DNA of 5,314 bases from Syntrophales bacterium. GTDB lineage: Bacteria > Desulfobacterota > Syntrophia > Syntrophales > UBA8958. Positions within the stretch are counted from its first letter, which is position 1. Each line of letters starts with the position of its first letter. The stretch lies in assembly GCA_023231165.1 (NCBI GenBank), contig JALNVY010000175.1, positions 1-5,314 on the forward strand. Reading direction: 5' to 3'. The notes beneath the pieces were generated by a model, which saw nothing but the letters and a program-made list of their open reading frames with translations, was not told where the DNA came from and searched no databases. The position numbers and the translations under genes were made by a program. This document shows positions 1 through 4,764 of this stretch, piece after piece.

Positions 1-98
1 GCGATACCGCCGATCGACAAGAACGTGATAATGGAAACAAATACCTGTTTCCGCTTGGCCTTGAGGTACCTGAGGCTTATGAAAAATTCAAAGGACAT
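1..98 (-). CDS. lolC: Lipoprotein-releasing ABC permease LolC/LolE family, N-terminal fragment
   Basis: This gene reads leftward and is cut by the window edge after 32 complete codons. It starts at the ATG whose complement is 96-98, 6 nt after the lysS stop. The visible peptide begins MSFEFFISLRYLKAKRKQVF and continues into a hydrophobic stretch rich in Ile, Phe and Ser (residues 19-32). This is the hallmark N-terminus of LolC/LolE permeases: a short amphipathic FE-F-I-LRYL segment, a basic RAKRKQ-like patch, then the first membrane helix. By family knowledge the protein forms, with LolD, the inner-membrane transporter that releases mature lipoproteins to LolA for transfer to the outer membrane. 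Only a weak GGGA-type ribosome site lies upstream, inside the end of lysS, so translational coupling to lysS is likely. The lysS-lolC order is one I recall from Deltaproteobacteria. LolC versus LolE cannot be decided from 32 residues. Confidence 0.8.
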   Translation of the reverse strand, partial: MSFEFFISLRYLKAKRKQVFVSIITFLSIGGI

Positions 99-104
99 GG
101 ACTT

Positions 105-1586
105 CTATTCGTCCCTGCTTCTCAGTTGGGGAAAGAGGATCACATCCCGAATGGAAGCCGAGTCAGTGAATAACATTACCAGGCGATCGATTCCGATACC
201 TTCCCCGGCCGTTGGCGGCATGGCGTATTCAAGGGTTCTGATATAGTCCTCATCCATCTGGTGGGCTTCTTCGTTTCCTGCTTCCCGCTCCCGGAGTTGC
301 ATCAGGAAACGGCCCCGCTGATCATCCGGATCATTGAGTTCCGAAAAGGCGTTGGCGATTTCCTTGCCGCAGATGTAAAGCTCAAAGCGGTCGGTAAAAT
401 CTGGATTCAAGGCATTCCGCCGGGAAAGGGGAGAAACCTCCACGGGATACTGGGTGACGAAGGTGGGCTGAATAAGGTTCTTTTCCACCTTTTCTTCAAA
501 GATGATCATGAGAATTTTCCCCAGGGATTCCTTTTCATCCACTTCCAGCCCCAACTGCCTGGAAAATGCGACTGCCTGCGATTGATCATCCAAAACACCG
601 GGTGCAACCTCCATGTATTGAATAATGGCCTCTTTAACCGTGATCCTCTTCCACGGGGCTGTTAAATCGATGGTTGTTCCCTGGTATATGAACTGGAGAA
701 CTCCGAAGAGATTGCGGGCGATAAAAATAAAGAGCTCTTCGGTGAGATCCATCAGGTCCTCATATGTTGCATAGGCCATGTAGAATTCCATCATGGTGAA
801 TTCGGGATTATGGAAAGTGGAAATCCCCTCGTTTCGGAAATTTCTGTTAATCTCGTATACTCTTTCCAGTCCCCCGGTTACAAGTCGCTTAAGGTACAGT
901 TCCGGAGCGATACGCATATACAGATCCATGCCGAGGGCGTTATGATATGTTTTGAATGGTTTGGCCGTTGCCCCGCCGGCCTGTGCCTGCATCATAGGAG
1001 TTTCCACTTCCAGAAAATCCCTTTCCTCCATGAAATCCCTCATCAATTTGATAATCCGACTCCGCTTGTAGAACACTTCCCTAACGTCAGGATTCATGAT
1101 CAAGTCGAGGTGACGCTGGCGATATCTGGTTTCGACGTCCGTCAACCCGTGCCACTTCTCGGGAAGAGGGTGCACGGACTTGGCAAGCAGACGTATCTCC
1201 TTAGCTTCAATCGTTAATTCCCCTGTTTTGGTTTTGAAGATCCTGCCGCTGACATAAACTATATCTCCGACATCTAGACGTTTGAAGAGGGCGTAATCCG
1301 GCTCAGTTATCAGGCCCTTATGGATGAAGGCCTGTAGTCTTCCTTTTCGGTCCTGAATACTTACAAAGGAGGCCTTCCCGAAATTTCTGATTGCCATCAA
1401 GCGCCCAGCCAGAGAGAATGTTTCCTGGATTTGGGCCAGGGATTCCTGCTCCACGTCTCCAAAACGGGTCTTAAGTTCTGTCGAGGTATTTTTAACCCTG
1501 GCATCGTTGGGATAGAGATCAATTCCCGCTGCTCTGATGCCGGCGATTTTCTCTTTGCGTTTTCTTACCAGTTCGCTTTCTTCCAT
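105..1586 (-). CDS. lysS: Lysyl-tRNA synthetase, class II
   Basis: This gene encodes a cytoplasmic enzyme that charges tRNA-Lys with lysine using ATP. The protein has 493 residues, the normal length for bacterial LysRS. An N-terminal OB-fold anticodon-binding domain lies at about residues 57-136 (SLAGRLMAIRNFGKASFVSI and following). The class II catalytic core follows. Motif 1 is around 189-203 (RDFLEVETPMMQAQAGG), and motif 2 around 243-268 contains the FRNEG signature at 250-254 and the HNPEFT loop. Motif 3 is at 461-486 (GEGIGIDRLVMLF, then IRDVILFP). The CGKEIANAFSELNDP segment (406-420) is typical of the lysine site. The start is the ATG at 1584-1586, preceded by GGGGAA (1600-1595) at 8 nt spacing. 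The gene is divergent from ssb, and lolC follows 6 nt after its stop, so the two probably share a transcript. The domain set is complete and nothing appears broken. Confidence 0.98.
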   Translation of the reverse strand: MEESELVRKRKEKIAGIRAAGIDLYPNDARVKNTSTELKTRFGDVEQESLAQIQETFSLAGRLMAIRNFGKASFVSIQDRKGRLQAFIHKGLITEPDYALFKRLDVGDIVYVSGRIFKTKTGELTIEAKEIRLLAKSVHPLPEKWHGLTDVETRYRQRHLDLIMNPDVREVFYKRSRIIKLMRDFMEERDFLEVETPMMQAQAGGATAKPFKTYHNALGMDLYMRIAPELYLKRLVTGGLERVYEINRNFRNEGISTFHNPEFTMMEFYMAYATYEDLMDLTEELFIFIARNLFGVLQFIYQGTTIDLTAPWKRITVKEAIIQYMEVAPGVLDDQSQAVAFSRQLGLEVDEKESLGKILMIIFEEKVEKNLIQPTFVTQYPVEVSPLSRRNALNPDFTDRFELYICGKEIANAFSELNDPDDQRGRFLMQLREREAGNEEAHQMDEDYIRTLEYAMPPTAGEGIGIDRLVMLFTDSASIRDVILFPQLRSRDE

Positions 1587-1621
1587 TTGACAAATTCCCC
1601 AAGCTAAATAAAGTGCATTTT

Positions 1622-1648
1622 GCTATATTTTTTTCTCCTATTAGTCAA
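1622..1648 (-). promoter_or_regulatory. Candidate sigma-70-type promoter for lysS
   Basis: On the minus strand TTGACT (1648-1643) is followed after 15 nt by TATAGC (1627-1622), about 35 nt upstream of the lysS start codon. The spacer is shorter than the usual 16-18 nt and the -10 box matches only in part, so this is a tentative call. On the plus strand the same AT-rich spot reads TGCTATATT (1621-1629), which resembles an extended -10 element that could serve ssb, giving a leader of roughly 110 nt. The two divergent promoters may therefore overlap. Confidence 0.3.
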
Positions 1649-1732
1649 GGAGGATTTCTGGATCGGAGTTTATGAATCATATTGCCATAAGGAAAGAACT
1701 TATGTATGGTCAATGAAAATTGCGATTCCACG

Positions 1733-1742
1733 AAAAGGAGGA
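1733..1742 (+). promoter_or_regulatory. Strong ribosome binding site that fixes the ssb start
   Basis: AAAAGGAGGA lies just upstream of the ATG at 1746, with its AGGAGG core ending 4 nt before the start. It decides in favour of the start giving MVNKVMLIGR over upstream in-frame starts at 1620 and 1713, neither of which has such a site. MVNKV is also the conserved start of SSB proteins. Confidence 0.85.
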
Positions 1743-1745
1743 CTT

Positions 1746-2165
1746 ATGGTCAACAAGGTCATGCTGATAGGCAGATTAGGCGGTGATCCGGAGGTAAAGT
1801 ACACGCCGGATGGTCTCATGATTACCAATTTCACGTTGGCAACAGATGAACAGCGGAAGGACAAGAATGGTGAGCGAATACAGAAAACTGAATGGCACCG
1901 GATTGTAACCTTTGGAAAACTGGCCGAAATATGCGGCAACTATCTATCAAAAGGAAGGCTGATTTTTATCGAGGGGAGGATTCAAACCAGGGCCTGGGAA
2001 GACAAGGAAGGAATAAAACGATACACCACCGAGATCATTGCTGCCAACATGCAGATGCTGGAAGCCAAGGGCCAGCAAAAGGTGCAGGGCCCGGCAACGA
2101 CTGAGGGTTCAACCCCTCCTTACTTCAGTGCGGAATCCCTTCCCGATGATGATGTCCCTTTTTGA
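1746..2165 (+). CDS. ssb: Single-stranded DNA-binding protein
   Basis: The product coats single-stranded DNA in replication, repair and recombination, and recruits partner proteins through its acidic tail. The 139-residue protein has an N-terminal OB fold (about 1-107) with the family landmarks VNKVMLIGRLGGDPEVKYT (2-20), TEWHRIVTFGKLAE (48-61) and YTTEIIAANMQML (93-105). Aromatic residues W50, F56 and W84 align with the E. coli DNA-stacking positions W54, F60 and W88. The position of E. coli W40 appears to be non-aromatic here (LATDEQRKDK). A short Gly/Pro/Gln-containing linker (about 107-130) leads to the conserved C-terminal tip DDDVPF (134-139), which recruits partners in the family. The tetramer is assumed from the family. 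The gene is divergent from lysS with a leader of about 110-150 nt, and its stop lies 15 nt from the end of convergent tatA. No terminator hairpin is visible between them. Confidence 0.97.
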   Translation: MVNKVMLIGRLGGDPEVKYTPDGLMITNFTLATDEQRKDKNGERIQKTEWHRIVTFGKLAEICGNYLSKGRLIFIEGRIQTRAWEDKEGIKRYTTEIIAANMQMLEAKGQQKVQGPATTEGSTPPYFSAESLPDDDVPF

Positions 2166-2180
2166 TGAAGCGAATGAGGA

Positions 2181-2366
2181 TTATTTCGGTTCGATCTTCT
2201 TATTTTCCGGAGTGACATCAATATCTTCCGGTTCCCGGGTTGCTTTTTTGAAATTCTTTATCCCCTTACCGATCGCGCCGCCGATTTCGGGAAGCTTACC
2301 GGCGCCAAAGATTATCAATATGATTACGAGGATAACAAGAAGTTCCGGCATACCAATACCAAACAT
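2181..2366 (-). CDS. tatA: Sec-independent (twin-arginine) translocase subunit TatA/TatE
   Basis: This is a small inner-membrane protein that forms the translocation pore of the Tat system, which exports folded, often cofactor-bearing, proteins. Its 61 residues show the canonical layout: a short N-terminus MFGIGMPE, one membrane helix (about 7-20, LLVILVIILIIF), the FGAGKLPEIG hinge (20-29), an amphipathic helix (about 30-43), and a charged polar tail. Glu8 occupies the functionally important polar position at the start of the helix. The short length and FGxxKLP hinge point to TatA/E rather than TatB. The start is supported by AAAGGAG ending about 6 nt upstream of the ATG. TatB and TatC are not in the window, so this is a stand-alone tatA, which is common in Deltaproteobacteria by family knowledge. 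It is convergent with ssb. Confidence 0.95.
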   Translation of the reverse strand: MFGIGMPELLVILVIILIIFGAGKLPEIGGAIGKGIKNFKKATREPEDIDVTPENKKIEPK

Positions 2367-2407
2367 AAAGAGTCTCCTTTCTGGAGATGGCTTGATTTAC
2401 TAAAACG

Positions 2408-2436
2408 TCCTTAAAACATTGTTTCCCAGTTGTCAA
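2408..2436 (-). promoter_or_regulatory. Candidate tatA promoter
   Basis: A perfect TTGACA -35 box on the minus strand (2436-2431) lies about 65 nt upstream of the tatA ATG. At 17 nt spacing the -10 position reads TAAGGA (2413-2408), a poor match to TATAAT. The good -35 box and its position make a tatA promoter plausible, but the -10 assignment is uncertain. Confidence 0.35.
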
Positions 2437-2491
2437 TTCTTTCAAGGAGTGAGACGCTTTAAAAAATGGCTTCGCCGCAGCTCAAAAATCA

Positions 2492-2520
2492 TTTTCACTT
2501 CTGGTTAGTTGGCATATAAT
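2492..2520 (+). promoter_or_regulatory. Rightward promoter-like site in the tatA/rodZ gap, target unknown
   Basis: On the plus strand a perfect TATAAT (2515-2520) is preceded at 17 nt by TTTTCA (2492-2497), a 4-of-6 match to the -35 consensus. A transcript from here would begin near 2527, inside the adjacent palindrome, and run antisense into the 3' end of the RodZ-like gene. No gene lies downstream in this orientation within the gap, so the site is either fortuitous or drives a short non-coding or antisense RNA. The remainder of the 258-nt gap (2367-2624) shows only AT-rich sequence and no supportable ORF. Confidence 0.25.
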
Positions 2521-2534
2521 TGTAATTAATTACA
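2521..2534. promoter_or_regulatory. Perfect 14-bp palindrome, possible operator
   Basis: TGTAATTAATTACA is an exact palindrome with no central spacer, starting at the base after a TATAAT box. Its size, two-fold symmetry and position are typical of a binding site for a dimeric transcription factor. On the minus strand it would fill the spacer of a weak leftward promoter (TTAACA at 2543-2538, TTATAT at 2519-2514, 18 nt spacing) reading toward tatA. I do not recognise the regulator. AT-rich palindromes can arise by chance, so only the symmetry itself is certain. Confidence 0.45.
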
Positions 2535-2624
2535 GAATGTTAAATTCAATCTCGGAACGGCGAAAAACATTTGATTCATCGCTTGCGAACCATTTTTCTA
2601 AGGTTATGCAAAGATCTCGGAAAA

Positions 2625-3470
2625 TCAAGGAAGTTTGAAGTGCGTAACCTCTCCCCTCTTTCCCAGGGGAGGAAGGGGTTTATCCTGGAAGGACATCAGA
2701 ATGCCGCCGGCGTTGCCGATATCGATGATAAATGATTCCCGGGCCGTACGTTCTATCCGGTCTCCCTTGCTTAGTATCATTTGTTCCGGTTGCTTCTGGT
2801 CGACGGAGATCCTGATCCATGTCCTTTCCACCGCTTCGATTTTCAGATTTAAGGCCTGCGCTTGCTTCTGGACGCCTGCGCTCTGGTTTGCAGGACTTTG
2901 CCCTGACTGGGTTACGATGGACGGTGGTGATCCGACGGGTGCAGGTATGGGAACATTCCACTCAGGCTTTGGGGCAGGTGTCGGTGAGGAAGCAATTTTA
3001 TGAGAATTTATATGACGGACGGAGAAGAGGTCCATAACATCGTTGACATCAATAAGTACGATTAAAACAATTAAACCGAAGAGCACGATCGCAGCGACTA
3101 CCCAGAGGATAAAACGGATATTTCTAATCTTTTTCCCCTTTCTGGGTAGCTCTTTATGGTCTTCCTCCGGGGCCTCATGGATTTTATCAAGGGATTTCAG
3201 GTAGTTTTCGTATTGTTGCAGAATGGGCTTGCTGTCGGTTTCAAGGACCCCGGCATAGGTCTTGATGAAGGTTCTCGCGTAAACCGGTTCGGGAAGAAGG
3301 TTGTAATGTCCTGCTTCGATGGCTTCAAGATTGGTTACGGTGATTCTCGTTACCGAAAAAATATCCTTCAGGGTGAGTCCCCTGGCTTCCCGGAGACTCT
3401 TGAGATCGATAACTCCCGGTTCTTTGTTGACGGTAACGATTTCTGCTGATAGAGGTGCAGAGGTTTTCAT
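2625..3470 (-). CDS. RodZ-like protein: HTH domain, one membrane helix, DUF4115-type domain
   Basis: This is a single-pass inner-membrane protein of 281 residues, probably a cell-shape (MreB-linked) factor. The cytoplasmic part carries an Xre-like helix-turn-helix of the RodZ type (about 21-90): IDLKSLREARGLTLKDIFSV, then the family signature LLPEPVYARTFIKTYAGVL (58-76). A basic stretch (108-119, including RKGKK) precedes one membrane helix (about 119-141, rich in Val, Ile and Leu). A Pro/Ser/Gln-rich linker (about 161-205) leads to a DUF4115-type domain (about 207-281) with W218-I-R, the conserved IGNAGG (251-256) and PLPPLGKRGE (265-274). By family knowledge the HTH binds MreB rather than DNA. 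The start ATG (3468-3470) is chosen because AAGGA sits 7 nt upstream and a promoter-like pair lies between it and the farther in-frame ATG at 3593. No terminator is clear after the stop. A DNA-binding HTH regulator with a membrane anchor is a less likely alternative. MreB is not in view. Confidence 0.85.
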   Translation of the reverse strand: MKTSAPLSAEIVTVNKEPGVIDLKSLREARGLTLKDIFSVTRITVTNLEAIEAGHYNLLPEPVYARTFIKTYAGVLETDSKPILQQYENYLKSLDKIHEAPEEDHKELPRKGKKIRNIRFILWVVAAIVLFGLIVLIVLIDVNDVMDLFSVRHINSHKIASSPTPAPKPEWNVPIPAPVGSPPSIVTQSGQSPANQSAGVQKQAQALNLKIEAVERTWIRISVDQKQPEQMILSKGDRIERTARESFIIDIGNAGGILMSFQDKPLPPLGKRGEVTHFKLP

Positions 3471-3504
3471 GTCTGTTTCCTTGTGATGATGCCTATCTGA
3501 TATG

Positions 3505-3533
3505 AAAATACCCCTGATCTTTATTGTTGTCGA
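3505..3533 (-). promoter_or_regulatory. Candidate promoter of the RodZ-like gene
   Basis: On the minus strand TCGACA (3533-3528), a 5-of-6 match to TTGACA, is followed at exactly 17 nt by TATTTT (3510-3505), a 4-of-6 match to TATAAT. Transcription would start near 3498, about 28 nt before the chosen ATG at 3470. This supports that start and argues against the in-frame ATG at 3593, which lies upstream of the promoter. For the divergent phosphatase gene I see only a weak pair (CTGCAA 3553-3558, TATTTT 3576-3581). Confidence 0.4.
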
Positions 3534-3636
3534 ATACCATATACTATTCTCGCTGCAAGCGATAAATGAACCTAGTATTTTATTTAACATCAATTACGAA
3601 GCCATGCAAATAAAATGATTGAAGGAATTATTAATC

Positions 3637-4455
3637 ATGATGAATGTGGAAACAACGAGGGAGATTATTGCTGCGAGTTCCGATTATAAAAGACTGGCCG
3701 TGTCGGCGGCGCGGGAGGCGGGGGTCTACTTGAAAGATCATCTTCATGGCCGCCATCTTATCCGTTTCAAGGGAGAGATCGATATCGTTACCGAAGCGGA
3801 CCAGCAGGCCGAGAGCATGATCATTACGGCCATTCATAAGCAATACCCGGATCACGATATTCTGGCAGAAGAATCGCCGGCCACACACACCGGTTCTCTT
3901 TACCGCTGGATCATCGATCCCTTGGATGGGACAACCAACTACGCCCATGGCTATCCCGTCTTCTGTGTTTCCATTGCCCTGGAATGGGATGGAATCTGCA
4001 TCCTGGGGGTGGTATTCAATCCCATGCTGGAGGAGATGTTTGTAGCGGAAAAAGGGCAGGGCGCTTTCCTCAATGACAAACCCATCGCTATCTCACAGAC
4101 AACGGAACTTTCCCGGAGTCTGCTTGCGACCGGATTCCCGTATGACATCCGTTTGACCAAAGAGAACAACATGGATCATTTTGAATCGATGGCCGTAAAG
4201 GCCCAGGCCATTCGCCGTGCAGGTTCGGCAGCCCTGGATCTGGCCTATGTGGCAGCAGGCCGCTTCGACGGCTTCTGGGAATTGAAACTGAGCCCCTGGG
4301 ATACAGCTGCCGGATGTCTTCTGGTGCAGGAGGCGGGAGGGGTTATTACGGATTTACATGGAGAAGCGTTTACGTTGGCAGCCCCCCATGTCGTCGCATC
4401 AAACGGCAAGATACACGGGCAGATCCTGTCTGTATTGCGGGGTGCAAACAAGTAA
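3637..4455 (+). CDS. suhB: Inositol-1-monophosphatase family protein (SuhB-like)
   Basis: This is a cytoplasmic Mg2+-dependent, Li+-sensitive-type sugar-phosphate phosphatase, expected to hydrolyse myo-inositol-1-phosphate or related phosphate esters. The 272-residue protein is of normal family length. Metal-binding motifs are intact: the acidic pair in LAEES (E78, E79), the WIIDPLDGTTNYAHG motif (91-105, metal ligands D94 and D97) and the C-terminal SPWDTAAGCLLVQEAGG motif (219-235, D222). GEIDIVTEAD (47-55 region) is the usual N-terminal family segment. The ATG at 3637 is preferred because AAGGA (3622-3626) lies 10 nt upstream. The in-frame TTG at 3619 would overlap that site, and a second ATG directly follows at 3640. 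In E. coli SuhB also takes part in rRNA antitermination; whether this protein does is unknown. The physiological substrate could instead be fructose-1,6-bisphosphate or an archaeal-type sugar phosphate. The gene is divergent from the RodZ-like gene, and its TAA stop abuts a palindromic repeat. Confidence 0.93.
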   Translation: MMNVETTREIIAASSDYKRLAVSAAREAGVYLKDHLHGRHLIRFKGEIDIVTEADQQAESMIITAIHKQYPDHDILAEESPATHTGSLYRWIIDPLDGTTNYAHGYPVFCVSIALEWDGICILGVVFNPMLEEMFVAEKGQGAFLNDKPIAISQTTELSRSLLATGFPYDIRLTKENNMDHFESMAVKAQAIRRAGSAALDLAYVAAGRFDGFWELKLSPWDTAAGCLLVQEAGGVITDLHGEAFTLAAPHVVASNGKIHGQILSVLRGANK

Positions 4456-4456
4456 T

Positions 4457-4578
4457 TCCAATTCCAAATCAAAGCGCTATCTTCGTTGGCATCGGCAATC
4501 GGCTCCTCGACGTATAAAGAATACGCCTGCGTCGCCTCTGCCTTGCCGCCTTGATTTCATCTTTGATTTGGAATTGGA
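4457..4578. repeat. 122-bp palindromic element with 18-bp perfect terminal inverted repeats
   Basis: The left arm TCCAATTCCAAATCAAAG (4457-4474) is repeated exactly in inverse at 4561-4578. The 86-bp interior is itself partly palindromic, with many GGC/GCC matches across the centre and a central hairpin CGTAT-AAAGA-ATACG (4511-4525). There is no coding potential. The left end begins one base after the stop codon of the upstream phosphatase gene. GTAA occurs directly outside the right end (4579-4582) and one base outside the left end (4452-4455), which could be a target duplication or chance. It looks like a small non-autonomous MITE- or REP-like repeat. The GGCTCCTCGACGTA and TACGCCTGCGTCGCC segments resemble, from memory, repeats dispersed in Deltaproteobacteria; copy number in this genome cannot be seen here. 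Confidence 0.8.
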
Positions 4579-4633
4579 GTAAGCTAAGGATTATTGATGA
4601 ACCGTAAAAAAATATGAAAATTGGGTCATAATC

Positions 4634-4758
4634 GACGGCTTCGTAAAAAGATCCGCAGGCAACACGCGCAAGTCCTGAGAAATGAGGCGTACTTCTCGTA
4701 CGCCGCAGTGACGAAGGATGCAGTGCAACGCAGCATCCGGGTTTTTTACGAAGCCGTC
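4634..4758. repeat. 125-bp palindromic element with 16-bp perfect terminal inverted repeats
   Basis: GACGGCTTCGTAAAAA (4634-4649) is matched exactly in inverse by 4743-4758. At the centre is a perfect 7-bp hairpin, GGCGTAC-TTCTC-GTACGCC (4686-4704). A second, smaller hairpin, GGATGC...GCATCC (4716-4738), lies on the right side. The right end is 6 bp from the stop codon of the leftward outer-membrane gene. From memory this matches a repeat very common in Deltaproteobacterial intergenic regions. Between this element and the previous one is a 55-bp AT-rich spacer (4579-4633) in which I see no feature beyond the possible GTAA duplication. Confidence 0.82.
4716..4747 (+). terminator. Terminator-like hairpin and T-run inside the second palindromic repeat
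   Basis: GGATGC (4716-4721) pairs with GCATCC (4733-4738). An inner TGC-AAC-GCA stem stacks on it after a two-base bulge. GGG and six T residues (4742-4747) follow. This would suit intrinsic termination of rightward transcription from the phosphatase gene, although it lies 260 nt past its stop. A T-run also leaves the opposite end of the repeat on the minus strand (complement of 4645-4649), but without a comparable strong hairpin next to it. The function is inferred from form only. Confidence 0.4.
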
Positions 4759-4764
4759 TGGATT

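Noticed and set aside
261..1217. Rightward ORFs of 134 and 135 codons antisense to lysS
   Set aside because: The opposite strand encodes a full-length, motif-complete lysyl-tRNA synthetase; these are shadow frames without ribosome sites.
1620..1745. In-frame N-terminal extension of ssb from the start at 1620 or 1713
   Set aside because: Neither start has a ribosome site, the added residues do not resemble SSB, and AAAAGGAGGA lies directly before the ATG at 1746, which gives the conserved MVNKV start.
2466..2519. 17-codon rightward ORF in the tatA/rodZ gap
   Set aside because: The nearest AAGGAG is 16 nt from the ATG, too far, and the peptide has no recognisable features.
2510..2525. Sigma-54-like site (TTGGCAT...TTGTA)
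   Set aside because: The GG element is present, but the required GC at the -12 position reads TA, so the match fails.
2565..2612. Possible terminator after the RodZ-like gene (minus-strand GGTTC...GAATC followed by AAATGTTTTT)
   Set aside because: The stem is only about 5 bp with a G-U pair and a poor loop, and the T-run is separated from it.
3471..3593. 41-residue N-terminal extension of the RodZ-like gene from the ATG at 3593
   Set aside because: The extension has no RodZ-like features. A promoter-like pair lies inside it, and the ATG at 3470 has a well-spaced AAGGA.
4314..4582. Two rightward ORFs spanning the end of the phosphatase gene and the first repeat
   Set aside because: They are shifted-frame shadows of the phosphatase gene that run into the repeat, so they are not supported as genes.
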